Below, in pieces: positions 27,122 through 36,212 of a stretch of DNA of 64,000 bases. Position 1 is the first letter of the stretch. Each line of letters starts with the position of its first letter. This DNA comes from Neobacillus terrae (lineage in GTDB: Bacteria; Bacillota; Bacilli; Bacillales; Cytobacillaceae): the NCBI RefSeq assembly GCF_011393025.1, contig NZ_JAAOEO010000006.1, positions 62,001-126,000 on the forward strand, given 5' to 3'. A program made the position numbers and the translations under genes. The notes below the pieces were generated by a model. The model was not told the origin of the DNA and did no database searches. It was given only the letters and a program-made list of their open reading frames with translations.

Positions 27122-28220
27122 GGTACACAACTCCTTTCCTTGAATAGGAATGAAGTACTTGCAGAAATCTATCGTTTGTCTCTCTGTTACCCAATGTGAC
27201 CCGCATACCGTTCGTAATCCCAGGAATCGGCATTGGTTTTACCAGAAGACCCGCCTTTAAAAGAGATTCGAATATAGCTGGGGCCTGGTCATTTAAGGGT
27301 ACATATAGGAAATTGGTTTCTGAAGGAAACGAATTATATCCTGCTTTTCTCAATCCATTACTTACATATTCTCTCTCCCTAGAATTATCTTCAGAGGACC
27401 TTTGAACAAACTTCTGATCCATCAGTGCTGCTGAAGCAGCAGCCTGGGCAAAAACATTTATATTGAATACATCCTTAGTCTTTTTTAATTCCTTTGCAGT
27501 TTTCGGGTGCATTACTCCGTACCCCACCCGCAGTCCTGCAAGTCCATATATTTTTGAAAAAGTCCTTAATATTACAAGATTTGGAAACTGTTCCACCAAT
27601 GGAATCGTTTCGAGGTAATTGATCGATGTAACATACTCGGCGTAGGCTTCATCAATCACTATTAAAATATTTTCTGGGACAGAATTAATAAAATTAAGGA
27701 GTTCTATTTTTCCTGTAATTGTTCCGGTTGGATTATTAGGGTTACAGATAAAAACCATTTTTGTTTTTTGGTTAATCTCTGCTTTCATGGCCTCCAAATC
27801 ATGGATTCCAGCCATCAGAGGTACGGTAACAGGAATACCGCCTTCAATAATGACATTTGTTTGGTACCGTGGAAAAGTAGCAGCTGCCATGACTGATTCG
27901 TCATTTTTATTGATAAAAGCTCTAGTCAAAATACGAATGATTTCATCCGATCCATTTCCAATAATAAAACGATCCTCCGGCAGCTGATGGAAGGAAGCGA
28001 GCTTTGCAGCAAGATTGGTGCAGCTGCCATCTGGGTAAAAATGCACCTTTTCCGTGTTTTTTAAAATAACTTCCTTTACAGACGGCGAAAAACCATATGG
28101 ATTTTCATTGTCAGACATTTTAATCATCTCTTGAACGCCATACCTTTTACAAAGCTCTTCAAGCGTTTCTCCCGTCTGGTATGGAATACTCTCTAATTCA
28201 TTTATCGGCTTAACTAGCAT
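27111..28220 (-). CDS. HisC-like PLP aminotransferase, probably aromatic
   Basis: The 369-aa class I/II aminotransferase has SDNENPYGFSP near residue 37, CNPNNPTGT near 160, VIDEAYAEYV and the PLP lysine in RTFSKIYGLAGLRVGYG near 220. It resembles histidinol-phosphate aminotransferases. The enzyme's position as first gene before homogentisate-pathway genes, and the absence of other his genes, argue that it transaminates tyrosine (and perhaps phenylalanine) to the 2-oxoacid. HisC enzymes are known to accept aromatic substrates. Confidence 0.82.
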   Translation of the reverse strand: MLVKPINELESIPYQTGETLEELCKRYGVQEMIKMSDNENPYGFSPSVKEVILKNTEKVHFYPDGSCTNLAAKLASFHQLPEDRFIIGNGSDEIIRILTRAFINKNDESVMAAATFPRYQTNVIIEGGIPVTVPLMAGIHDLEAMKAEINQKTKMVFICNPNNPTGTITGKIELLNFINSVPENILIVIDEAYAEYVTSINYLETIPLVEQFPNLVILRTFSKIYGLAGLRVGYGVMHPKTAKELKKTKDVFNINVFAQAAASAALMDQKFVQRSSEDNSREREYVSNGLRKAGYNSFPSETNFLYVPLNDQAPAIFESLLKAGLLVKPMPIPGITNGMRVTLGNRETNDRFLQVLHSYSRKGVVYLGD

Positions 28221-28249
28221 CCTAGCTTGCCCCCCTATCTATTAGAAAA

Positions 28250-28457
28250 ACTTGGCATTCGCAAAGTCCCTTTGGCGGATGCCTTAGTTTTACTTATCAC
28301 GCTAAAAACCGCTCATCGCTGTGCCTTTCGCCTGTCTATGACATCTCCGGAAAAGCTGCTGCTCTTCCTTCGTGCTGTGATATCGCTAACGAAGCCTTCT
28401 TATCCTGCCCGTCGTGCGTTTAGAATTTTTAAGGATATCAATTCTGATTAGCTAAAA
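28250..28457. repeat. Dispersed repeat family B, copy 2 (long form)
   Basis: It starts ACTTGGCATTCGC with an early hairpin (GGCATTCGC/GGCGGATGCC) and ends with the palindromic TTTAGAATTTTTAAGGAT, then ATCAATTCTGATTAGCTAAAA. It has a GC-richer middle absent from copy 1. It fills the gap between the aminotransferase and hppD transcription units. A 74-codon plus frame inside it is not a gene. Confidence 0.6.
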
Positions 28458-28483
28458 AAGGGAGAATATATTCTCCCTTTTTT
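28455..28483 (-). terminator. hppD terminator
   Basis: AAAAAGGGAGAATA pairs with TATTCTCCCTTTTTT. It is directly downstream of hppD. Confidence 0.85.
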
Positions 28484-28505
28484 AATCTATGATCGGAATA
28501 TTTTC

Positions 28506-29621
28506 CTATAGATTCCCACGTTTTTCTTGTTCGCGCTCAATTGACTCAAACAATGCTTTAAAGTTTCCTTCTCCAAATCCACGGGCGCCTTTACGCTGAA
28601 TAATTTCAATAAATAGAGTGGGACGGTCTACAATTGGTTTTGTAAAGATTTGTAGGAGATATCCTTCGTCATCCCGGTCTACAAGAATGCTTAGCTCACG
28701 CAGCTTTGCTATATCCTCGTCGATTTTTCCCACACGCTCACCAAGGGCTTCATAATAACTTTCTGGAGTGGACAAAAATTCAACACCGTTCTTTTTCAAT
28801 GTGGCTACTGTTGATACGATATCCTCTGTCAGGATGGCAAGATGCTGTACTCCAGCTCCGTTGTAAAACTCAAGATATTCCTGAATTTGAGATTTACGTT
28901 TACCTTCTGCCGGCTCGTTAATCGGGAACTTTATTCTTCCTCCGTTATGCATTACCTTCGACATAAGCGCGGAGTATTCTGTACTGATATCGTCATCGGT
29001 GAAGTGCTTCATTTCCTTAAAGCCCATTACCTTTGAATAGTACTCTACCCACTCATCCATGCTTTCTACATTGCCAACTACGTGATCAATACCGATTAAA
29101 CCTGCATCTACAACTGGAAGGCTAAAGGTATATGGTTCAAAGCCAGGCATAAAAACACCGCTGTAATTTTTTCTTTCCACAAGAGTATGAATGGTATCAC
29201 CATATGTGCCTAGGACAGCCTTTTTAATGGATCCATGAGCATCACTGAGCTCAAAAGGGGCTGCAATAGCAATGGCACCACGCTCTACTGCTTCATGAAA
29301 TGCCTTTTCTACATCATCAACAAGTAGTGCTACATCCTTTACTCCATCGCCATGTGTCTTTACAAAGGATGAAATTCTGCTTTTTTCTGTAAGAGAACCT
29401 GTGATTACCAACCTTATTTTCTTTTGCTGAAGCACATAGGAAACAGTCTCGCGGTTCCCTGTTTCCAAGCCAGAATACGCAACAGGTTTAAAACCGTAGG
29501 CCGTGGCAAAAAAGTGACATGCTTGTTTAGCATTTCCTGTGTAAATTTCAAGGTAATCGACATCTCTTACCGGGAAAAAGTCCTCTGTTAATGTTTCAGA
29601 TTTTAATACTTGTTCTTTCAT
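28506..29621 (-). CDS. hppD: 4-hydroxyphenylpyruvate dioxygenase
   Basis: The 371-aa Fe(II) enzyme converts 4-hydroxyphenylpyruvate to homogentisate. It has two VOC domains. The second carries the iron ligands: GLIGIDHVVGNV near residue 180, GVQHLAILTED near 260 and the Glu in PTLFIEIIQRKGARGFGEGNF near 340, followed by the C-terminal gating helix FKALFESIE. AGGAGG precedes ATG 29621. It has its own terminator and lies about 100 bp downstream of the E3 gene, so it may be cotranscribed with the 2-oxoacid dehydrogenase genes rather than with hmgA. Confidence 0.95.
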   Translation of the reverse strand: MKEQVLKSETLTEDFFPVRDVDYLEIYTGNAKQACHFFATAYGFKPVAYSGLETGNRETVSYVLQQKKIRLVITGSLTEKSRISSFVKTHGDGVKDVALLVDDVEKAFHEAVERGAIAIAAPFELSDAHGSIKKAVLGTYGDTIHTLVERKNYSGVFMPGFEPYTFSLPVVDAGLIGIDHVVGNVESMDEWVEYYSKVMGFKEMKHFTDDDISTEYSALMSKVMHNGGRIKFPINEPAEGKRKSQIQEYLEFYNGAGVQHLAILTEDIVSTVATLKKNGVEFLSTPESYYEALGERVGKIDEDIAKLRELSILVDRDDEGYLLQIFTKPIVDRPTLFIEIIQRKGARGFGEGNFKALFESIEREQEKRGNL

Positions 29622-29722
29622 ATATAGCCCTCCTAATATTTTAATTTTCTGAATTAATGGTATTAAAAATTAATCGATCTTCTCAAGAGTTCGTTCTAAA
29701 GCTAAAAAAACGCTTTTCAGTA

Positions 29723-31171
29723 TTAAAGAAGCTTTGCTTTCATCTTTTCATTTTTTGGCTTCGGCGGAATGTGTATTGCCTTTCCATTCAGCATTTCTGC
29801 AGCTTCTAACACTCCCTCGCTGATACTTGGATGAGGATAGAGCGGGAATGTTAAATCTTCATCCCTTGCCGCCATTTCAAGGGCAATAGTTCCGGCAGAG
29901 ATTAATTCCAGTGCCCCTTCACCCATTATATGGATACCAAGAATTAAATGAGTATCCACCTCGGAAACTACTTTTATAAACCCTTCTTTTTTTCCGGAAA
30001 GGGCAGAATAACCGTTTGACATAAGAGGAAAATGGCCAATTTTTATATTTAGCCCCTGTTCTGCAGCCTCTTCCTCAGTTAATCCCACTGTAGCAATAGG
30101 CGGGATTGTATGAACTACTTTAGGCATAAAGCGCAAGTCGATTTCAGGAGAGAGGCCAGCGATTGCTTCTGCTGCAGCTTTCCCCTGACTGATTGCCCTA
30201 AGTGCCAGAGGAGGACCCTCCGTTATATCTCCAATAGCATATATATTAGGCATTGAAGTTCGGCACTGCCGGTCTGCCTGTATAAATCCTTCTGAGTTCA
30301 TTCCTACTCCAAGCCGGTCTGCTCCAATATCATAGGTATTTGGTTTGTTTTTTGATGAAATAAATAAATGGGTGCAAGTAAGAGTCCTTTCATCACTGCC
30401 AGCTTTATAGGTAAGTATTACACCTTCCTGGTTTATTTCAGTACTTTGTATCTCAGAATCTATAAGAATCGATATTTTTTCCTTCTTAAAAATCCTTTTT
30501 AATTCTTTGGTAACCGATGAATCAAAGTTAAAATCTTTTTTTCCTTTTTCAAGCAAAAGGGTAACCTCTGAACCCAAGGTTCTGTAGGCAGCAGCTATTT
30601 CCAGCGCATTTACGTCACTTCCGTATACCACAAGATGGCCAGGAATTTGATCTAAGAAAGAAACCGTCCACTTATTGTGTATTCTTTTACCGTCAAAAGA
30701 GATGCCCGGAGTCACAGCAGGTTTTGCTCCTGCTGCAATAATGGCATTTTTAAACCGGTAAACCTCAAAACTGTCTCCATTCTCTACTCCAATTCGATCA
30801 GTTGATAAAAAATATGCACTTCCTTTAAGGAGCTCTACCTTGTTTGCCTGGCAAAGTGCCTCAATCCCTTTTTTCAACTGGTCAATCACTTTTTTTCGAT
30901 TAGAGGCCTGTTTATCAATGTTTATTTTCAAGCTGCCAATTTCAAAACCCATATTGCCCGCACTTAAAATTTCCCGATGTTTTTTCGCCTGGGCAGTTAG
31001 AAGCTTGGATGGAATGCAGCCTTTATTTAGACAGATTCCTCCGAGCTCTTCCTTTTCAATCAGAGTAACCTTTTGGCCGAGCTGTGAAGCACGGATAGCT
31101 GCATGATATCCCCCTGGGCCGCCGCCAATAATGACCAAATCCCTTTCATGGGCCATTTCTCCAACGACCAT
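29723..31171 (-). CDS. Dihydrolipoamide dehydrogenase (E3)
   Basis: The 482-aa FAD disulfide reductase has GGGPGGYHAAIRA near residue 16, the redox pair GGICLNKGCIPSK near 45 and ITEGPPLALRAISQGKAAAEA. The interface His-Glu pair is in YPHPSISEG near 448. It re-oxidises the lipoyl groups of the E2 encoded directly upstream. The ATG follows the E2 stop codon with no gap (TAA-ATG), and GGAG of the E2 C-terminus serves as ribosome site. It completes a four-gene dehydrogenase complex behind the phenylalanine dehydrogenase gene. Confidence 0.93.
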   Translation of the reverse strand: MVVGEMAHERDLVIIGGGPGGYHAAIRASQLGQKVTLIEKEELGGICLNKGCIPSKLLTAQAKKHREILSAGNMGFEIGSLKINIDKQASNRKKVIDQLKKGIEALCQANKVELLKGSAYFLSTDRIGVENGDSFEVYRFKNAIIAAGAKPAVTPGISFDGKRIHNKWTVSFLDQIPGHLVVYGSDVNALEIAAAYRTLGSEVTLLLEKGKKDFNFDSSVTKELKRIFKKEKISILIDSEIQSTEINQEGVILTYKAGSDERTLTCTHLFISSKNKPNTYDIGADRLGVGMNSEGFIQADRQCRTSMPNIYAIGDITEGPPLALRAISQGKAAAEAIAGLSPEIDLRFMPKVVHTIPPIATVGLTEEEAAEQGLNIKIGHFPLMSNGYSALSGKKEGFIKVVSEVDTHLILGIHIMGEGALELISAGTIALEMAARDEDLTFPLYPHPSISEGVLEAAEMLNGKAIHIPPKPKNEKMKAKLL

Positions 31172-32428
31172 TTAAATCAACTCCAGTAAAAGCTTTTTAG
31201 GATTTTTAATATATTCCGAGAATAGATTCGTAAACCTTACTGCTGTTGCCCCGTCTGCAACCCGATGATCAAAGGACATCGAAATGTTCATAACAGAACG
31301 AATAGCAATCTGATCATCCTCCATTACTACCGGCATTTTTTTTGTTTTATGAAATGAAACCAATGCAACCTGAGGATGCAGGATAATAGGCGTTGCCCCA
31401 AGGCTTCCCCCAAGAGGGCCTACATTACTGATGGTAAAAGTTCCTCCCGAAATATCAGGAATAGTTAACTGGTCCCTTAAGGCTTTCTGGGTTAGATCCT
31501 TCATTTCCTGATGTATTTCGCGAAGTGATTTTTTGTCGATATCTTTTACAACGGGTACAATCAAGCCATCTTCAGTTTCAACTGCAACACCAATATGGTG
31601 CTCAGATATAAGCCTAATCCTTTCTTTCTCTTCCTCCAGCACGGCATTAAAAATGGGATATTTCTTTAGGCAAACTGACAATGCTTTCATGAAAAACACA
31701 GTAGCTGATATGTTTTCTTTTTCTTTCTTTAACTCCCCACGGAAATGGATCAATTCTGTTACATCTACCTCCTCGAAATGGGTACAATGAGGAATGGTGT
31801 AAACAGATTGGTGCATTTTCCTGGCTATTTGTTTTCTGCGTCCACGGAAAGGCAGGGTAGTGCCCTGTATATATTCTTCCTTTGCTGGCTGACTCTCCTG
31901 TTTTTCCTTAATGACAGTAACAAATAATTCTTCCTTTGGCTTCTCTTCGTTCTGTTGGCCGATGAACTGGTATACATCCTCGTCAGTAACTCTGCCTGCC
32001 GGACCAGTTCCCTGGATTTTTTCAATATCTACTTTATGGTCTCTTGCTATCTTTCTGGTAAATGGAGACGCAAGAATTCTTTTGTATTTTATTTGGTTAC
32101 AATTATTTAGAACACCATTAGATGATTCAAATACTTCTTGGTGAAAAGATGTCTTTTCAGGTAATGAAATGGCTGGCTGATTTACGGTTGATACATCAGC
32201 TGTTTCAAGAATTAATAGTGTTGTTCCTACCCTAACCCTCTGCCCTTCAGTTACCTTAAAGGCCCCTACTCTTCCAGAGACTGGCGATGGGATTTCTGCT
32301 GTCATTTTGTCGGTTTGTACCTCAACAAGGGGATCATCTGCTTTTACCATGTCTCCTGGCTTTACGAGAAAGCAGTTGATATCAGCCTCTGTCATGCCTT
32401 CTCCAATATCATGCAGTTTAACTTCCAA
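31172..32428 (-). CDS. 2-oxoacid dehydrogenase E2 (lipoyl acyltransferase)
   Basis: The 418-aa protein has one lipoyl domain (lysine in VQTDKMTAEIPSP near residue 43) and a Ser/Glu-rich linker. Its peripheral-subunit-binding domain includes SPFTRKIARDHKVDIEKI and GTGPAGRVTDEDV, near 113-150. The catalytic domain ends with SFDHRVADGATAVRF (His and Asp of the acyltransferase site). It transfers the acyl group made by E1 to CoA. Branched-chain-type E2 is the nearest look. Given the phenylalanine dehydrogenase at the head of the operon, the acyl group may be phenylacetyl. Confidence 0.9.
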   Translation of the reverse strand: MEVKLHDIGEGMTEADINCFLVKPGDMVKADDPLVEVQTDKMTAEIPSPVSGRVGAFKVTEGQRVRVGTTLLILETADVSTVNQPAISLPEKTSFHQEVFESSNGVLNNCNQIKYKRILASPFTRKIARDHKVDIEKIQGTGPAGRVTDEDVYQFIGQQNEEKPKEELFVTVIKEKQESQPAKEEYIQGTTLPFRGRRKQIARKMHQSVYTIPHCTHFEEVDVTELIHFRGELKKEKENISATVFFMKALSVCLKKYPIFNAVLEEEKERIRLISEHHIGVAVETEDGLIVPVVKDIDKKSLREIHQEMKDLTQKALRDQLTIPDISGGTFTISNVGPLGGSLGATPIILHPQVALVSFHKTKKMPVVMEDDQIAIRSVMNISMSFDHRVADGATAVRFTNLFSEYIKNPKKLLLELI

Positions 32429-32442
32429 CTTGGTTCACCTCC

Positions 32443-33438
32443 TTAAAAGCGGATTACTTTTTCAATTGCATGAACAATACGTCTTGCATTCGGCAGGTAA
32501 TGGTCTTCGAACCCAAAGTAAGGTACTGGTGCATCGAAGCCTGTAACTCTTTCAGCGGGTGCTTTTTGATAAAGAAAAGAAGTGTCATTGATAATTGACA
32601 TAATGTCATTCCCCACTCCACCTGTCCCGTGGGCCTCATGGACAATGATCGTCCTCCCTGTTTTTTGGACCGACTCAGCAATAATATCCCGATCAAGCGG
32701 ATAAAGCGTTCTTAAATCGATAACCTCGCAGCTAATCCCTTTTTCTTTCATTTCCTCTGCTGCTTTGATGGCTGGAGGAACCATTGCACCCCATGTGAGA
32801 AGAGTAACATCGCAGCCTTCGATCAGCTTTTTGCCTTTTCCGATTTCAATAGTATATTTTCTATCTGGCACTTCCTCCCTGACTGACCGATAACACCTCA
32901 TTGGTTCAAGGAAAAGAACAGGATCAGGATCCTCAATTGCTGCTATTAAGAGCCCTTTAGCATCGCCAGGTGAAGAAGGGCAGACCACTTTAATTCCCGG
33001 CATATGGGTAAAAAGAGCTTCTGTACTGTCACAATGTATTTCCGGTGCTCTTACCCCAGCCCCATAAGGTGCGCGGATAACCATGGGAACTGAAAAATGC
33101 CCCATTGTTCTCATCCGCAGGCGGGAAGCATGTGTCATTATTTGTTCGTATGCTGGATAAATAAATCCAAGAAATTGAATTTCAGTGACAGGGATAAAAC
33201 CATTTACAGCCATCCCTATAGCGGCTCCAATAAAACCAGCCTCACTTAAAGGTGTGTCCATTACCCTTTTCTCTCCGAACCTTTCCTGTAATCCGTCTGT
33301 TGCCCGAAAGACCCCACCGTTTTTCCCTATATCTTCACCCATCAGGATGACATTGGAATTCTCCTCAAGCATAATCGACAAGGCATCATTTACTGCCTGG
33401 ATAAAGGTCATTGTTTGGGTTCCTGTTGCCGTGCTCAT
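32443..33438 (-). CDS. 2-oxoacid dehydrogenase E1 beta subunit
   Basis: The 331-aa transketolase-like beta subunit begins TMTFIQAVNDALSIMLEENSNV with GEDIGKNGGVFRATDGLQ near residue 36. GFIGAAIGMAVNGFIPVTEIQF and IVHEAHGTGGVG follow. It pairs with the E1 alpha gene upstream; the two overlap by 4 nt (ATGA), which indicates translational coupling. Beta subunits contribute much of the acyl-substrate pocket, so this sequence could show whether an aromatic side chain fits. Confidence 0.92.
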   Translation of the reverse strand: MSTATGTQTMTFIQAVNDALSIMLEENSNVILMGEDIGKNGGVFRATDGLQERFGEKRVMDTPLSEAGFIGAAIGMAVNGFIPVTEIQFLGFIYPAYEQIMTHASRLRMRTMGHFSVPMVIRAPYGAGVRAPEIHCDSTEALFTHMPGIKVVCPSSPGDAKGLLIAAIEDPDPVLFLEPMRCYRSVREEVPDRKYTIEIGKGKKLIEGCDVTLLTWGAMVPPAIKAAEEMKEKGISCEVIDLRTLYPLDRDIIAESVQKTGRTIIVHEAHGTGGVGNDIMSIINDTSFLYQKAPAERVTGFDAPVPYFGFEDHYLPNARRIVHAIEKVIRF

Positions 33439-34505
33439 TCTATTTCACCGCCTATCAATGCCAGATATTCTTCTTTTTGTTTTTGAAGTGGCCAGACCAG
33501 TTCAGCGAAAACATGATCAAAAATGTTTGCCGGATCAGGGGGAGGGAAGGCTTCCATATCCGATACAGCCTGATCAATTTCTTTGACTGCTACCTCTTCG
33601 ATTGACTTAATCCAATTCTCGTTATAAATCCCTTTATTTTTCATTATTCGTTCTAATCTTTTCAAAGGATCCAATTGCTCCTGAAAAATTTTGCTTTCTT
33701 CCTGATCCCGGTATTTTGACGGATCGTCTGCGGTGGTATGAGCCCCCTTCCTCCAGGTTACTGCTTCTATTAAAGTAGGCCCTTGACCGTTTCGGGCTCT
33801 TTCAAGTGCACTCAAGGTTTCAAAGTAAACAGCGAACACATCATTTCCATCCACTCTTACTCCAGGAATATCATAGGCAAGAGACTTTTGGGCAATGGTT
33901 TTTGAATTCATTTGTTTTTCTGTAGGAACAGAAATGGCATAACCATTATTTTGATTAAAAAAGACAACTGGTGCTTTCACGACACTGGCAAAGTTTAATC
34001 CTTCATGAAAATCTCCTTCGGAGGTTGCACCGTCACCAAAATAAACAATGGCAGCATTTTTGTTCCCTTTTAACTTTTCAGCATATGCCGCACCGGCTGC
34101 ATGAGGAATTTGAGTAGCAATTGGAATACCGGGAGGAAAAATCTTTTTCCCTTCAGGCGGGATGCATCCCTCATTTCTACCGTTCCAGAACAGCAGGATT
34201 TGCCTTAAAGAATGACCGAAAACCATAGCTGCACCATGGTCCCGGTAGGTTGGAAATAACCAGTCGTCTTTTTCCAAAGCAAGAGCACTGCCTGCCTGGG
34301 CCGCCTCCTGTCCTTCAAAGGGGGCATATGTGCCAATTCTTCCCTGTCTTTGCAGGCTGATTGCTTTCCTATCGAAAAGGCGCATACGGAACATATGCTT
34401 ATAAAAATTTCTTATTAAATCCTCTGTAATCTGGTTCTGATATTGCTCCTTAGTGATATTTCCGTTTTGGTCGATCATTTGTATAATTGGAAAGCTGATT
34501 TCCAT
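33435..34505 (-). CDS. 2-oxoacid dehydrogenase E1 alpha subunit (ThDP)
   Basis: The 356-aa thiamine-diphosphate-dependent subunit has the ThDP motif VYFGDGATSEGDFHEGLNFA near residue 163, with the metal-binding NNGYAIS about 30 residues later. The phosphorylation-loop region TWRKGAHTTADDPSKYRD is near 265. ATG 34505 is used because AAGGTGA lies just before it. Compared with PDH alpha subunits of bacilli, the substrate-facing stretch after PTYRDHG reads AAMVFGHSLRQILLFW. It decarboxylates a 2-oxoacid; phenylpyruvate is the substrate suggested by context. Confidence 0.9.
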   Translation of the reverse strand: MEISFPIIQMIDQNGNITKEQYQNQITEDLIRNFYKHMFRMRLFDRKAISLQRQGRIGTYAPFEGQEAAQAGSALALEKDDWLFPTYRDHGAAMVFGHSLRQILLFWNGRNEGCIPPEGKKIFPPGIPIATQIPHAAGAAYAEKLKGNKNAAIVYFGDGATSEGDFHEGLNFASVVKAPVVFFNQNNGYAISVPTEKQMNSKTIAQKSLAYDIPGVRVDGNDVFAVYFETLSALERARNGQGPTLIEAVTWRKGAHTTADDPSKYRDQEESKIFQEQLDPLKRLERIMKNKGIYNENWIKSIEEVAVKEIDQAVSDMEAFPPPDPANIFDHVFAELVWPLQKQKEEYLALIGGEIE

Positions 34506-34529
34506 TTTGATCACCTTACTTTCAAAGAT

Positions 34530-35675
34530 TTATGAACGGACCGCCCATTTAGGTCGCTTTGTATGGGAGAAAAAGCTATTTCTTTTTGATCTGGCAGCAA
34601 TTCTGCTTTCACAAAAATAATTTGCTGCTTCTACTGTTGTTTTTCCATCTGCCTCTGCATGACGGTAAACATCTGTAAGAGTGTCATAAATAGCCCTCGT
34701 TTTTTGAAGAACTCTCTCTTTATTTGAAGAATACAGCTCATCAGCTACCTGTATTAATCCTCCTGCATTTACGATATAATCCGGAGCATATAAAATTCCC
34801 CTGGCTTGCAGCATTTCCCCATGCCTAAGTTCAAGCAGCTGATTATTAGCCGAACCCGCAATTGCCGTTACCTTTAGAAGCGGAATAGTGTCATCATTTA
34901 TAATCCCGCCTAGTGCACATGGTACGAAGACATCTGCTGGTACAGTATAAATTTCTTCACTATTTACAGCCTTAATGCTGGCTCCCATGGTCTTTGCCTT
35001 TTCTGATAGCCGTTCAATAGCATCAAGGTTAATATCTGTCACATATAAATCTGCTCCTGCATCAAGCAGGTGCTCTGCAACCTTTAATCCAACTTTTCCA
35101 AGTCCCTGGATGGAGTAGCCTCTTCCTGCGAGGGAATCGGACCCCCAAATTGCACGGTTTGTCGCCTGGATTCCGTAGATAACCCCGAGTGCAGTTGGAA
35201 CGGAGGAGTCACCACTGCCGCCATACGCTTCGTCAACCCCTACAATACAATTAGTTTCCTTCATGGCATGGACAAAGTCTTCAGGGCTGGTTCCCATATC
35301 TGTTCCTGTGTAAAAGCGCCCGTTTAAAGAGTCAACGAACTGTCCGAAAGCCCTGAAAAGTTCAGGGCTTTTATCCTTGGTTGGATCTCCGATAATGACA
35401 GATTTACCGCCGCCAAAATCGACATCGGACGCAGCACACTTATACGTCATTCCCCTGGAGAGTCTTAGAACATCCTCGAGAGCTGCCTCGGTTGATTTAT
35501 AGGGCAGCATCCGGCAGCCACCAAGAGCCGGACCCAATTGTGTACTGTGAATCGCAATAATTGCTTTCAGGCCAGTAGCCTCATCATTACAAAAAACAAC
35601 TTGTTCATGTCCGTTGATTTTTTGAAAGATATCCATGCTGATTTTCTCTCCTTCAAAGGATGATAACGCTTTCAT
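34530..35675 (-). CDS. L-phenylalanine dehydrogenase
   Basis: The 381-aa amino-acid dehydrogenase has catalytic Lys79 (MTYKCAAS) and Lys91 (GGGKSVIIG) and the NAD motif GLGKVG near residue 191. Two positions known to separate phenylalanine from leucine dehydrogenases, Gly124 (FYTGTDMG) and Leu307 ([11 protein letters not shown]), are phenylalanine-type. Leucine dehydrogenases carry Ala and Val there. The CRM and [12 protein letters not shown] segments also match Bacillus/Lysinibacillus phenylalanine dehydrogenases. It makes phenylpyruvate, NADH and ammonia. GGAGG precedes ATG 35675. A second good start, ATG at residue 14, exists. It is first in the operon ahead of E1-E2-E3. Confidence 0.92.
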   Translation of the reverse strand: MKALSSFEGEKISMDIFQKINGHEQVVFCNDEATGLKAIIAIHSTQLGPALGGCRMLPYKSTEAALEDVLRLSRGMTYKCAASDVDFGGGKSVIIGDPTKDKSPELFRAFGQFVDSLNGRFYTGTDMGTSPEDFVHAMKETNCIVGVDEAYGGSGDSSVPTALGVIYGIQATNRAIWGSDSLAGRGYSIQGLGKVGLKVAEHLLDAGADLYVTDINLDAIERLSEKAKTMGASIKAVNSEEIYTVPADVFVPCALGGIINDDTIPLLKVTAIAGSANNQLLELRHGEMLQARGILYAPDYIVNAGGLIQVADELYSSNKERVLQKTRAIYDTLTDVYRHAEADGKTTVEAANYFCESRIAARSKRNSFFSHTKRPKWAVRS

Positions 35676-35756
35676 TTTTCTTAACCTCCAAAACCATTAT
35701 TTAAAAATTAACCAATATCGCTTTGCCGCTTTAAAGTAAATTATTCCTATTAAAAT

Positions 35757-35793
35757 ACGAAAGAAACAAACCTAAAAGGCTGTTTCTTTTTTT
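35757..35793 (-). terminator. Terminator of the ABC transporter-thioesterase operon
   Basis: AGAAACA and TGTTTCT arms with an inner CCT/AGG pair; the minus strand ends in TTTCTTTCG. Confidence 0.6.
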
Positions 35794-35801
35794 CTAACAA
35801 A

Positions 35802-36188
35802 TTATGATTTTAAAAATTCCTGAATTTTGCTTTTTAGCAGGATGACCTGCTTCACCTCGCCAGTCCCAATAATTCCTTTTTGGGTTTCAGCCCGTACTTC
35901 GGTAATTAGGGAATTGACTGTCACTTTTTTGATTTCTGCTGTTAAGTGCACCCGTTCACCTAAAATGGAAGGAGCTAAATGTTTAACATTTACAGAAGCA
36001 CCCATGCCTTCTTCCCCTTCCTCAAGATATGGCAGAAGCAAAAGCCTTGAAGCCCACTCCATATGATGGACCAAAGAAGCGGTAGAATAAACCGGATGCA
36101 CTAGCTTTCCTTCAAAGCAGGGAAACATTTCCTCTGTAACTTCCACTTCAATACTAATAGACTGGCCAACATGAATACCTGGTTTCAT
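35802..36188 (-). CDS. Hot-dog-fold thioesterase, FlK-like
   Basis: The 128-aa protein has the layout of the FlK (fluoroacetyl-CoA thioesterase) family: PVYSTASLVHHMEWAS, with the Thr and Glu of the catalytic triad near residues 36-44, and VNVKHLAPSILGERV, with the His near 69. It probably hydrolyses an acyl-CoA. In this island it may protect the CoA pool from stalled phenylacetyl-CoA or ring intermediates; that is inference. It follows the ABC ATPase gene by 24 bp and closes the operon. Confidence 0.8.
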   Translation of the reverse strand: MKPGIHVGQSISIEVEVTEEMFPCFEGKLVHPVYSTASLVHHMEWASRLLLLPYLEEGEEGMGASVNVKHLAPSILGERVHLTAEIKKVTVNSLITEVRAETQKGIIGTGEVKQVILLKSKIQEFLKS

Positions 36189-36212
36189 CGTAAACCCCTA
36201 TATAAAAGATAT

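Noticed and set aside
28227..28451. 74-codon plus-strand frame between aminotransferase and hppD
   Set aside because: It coincides with a family B repeat; other copies of the repeat do not keep the frame.
34530..35675. Leucine dehydrogenase as the identity of this enzyme
   Set aside because: Gly124 and Leu307, plus the [12 protein letters not shown] and CRM segments, are of the phenylalanine dehydrogenase type.
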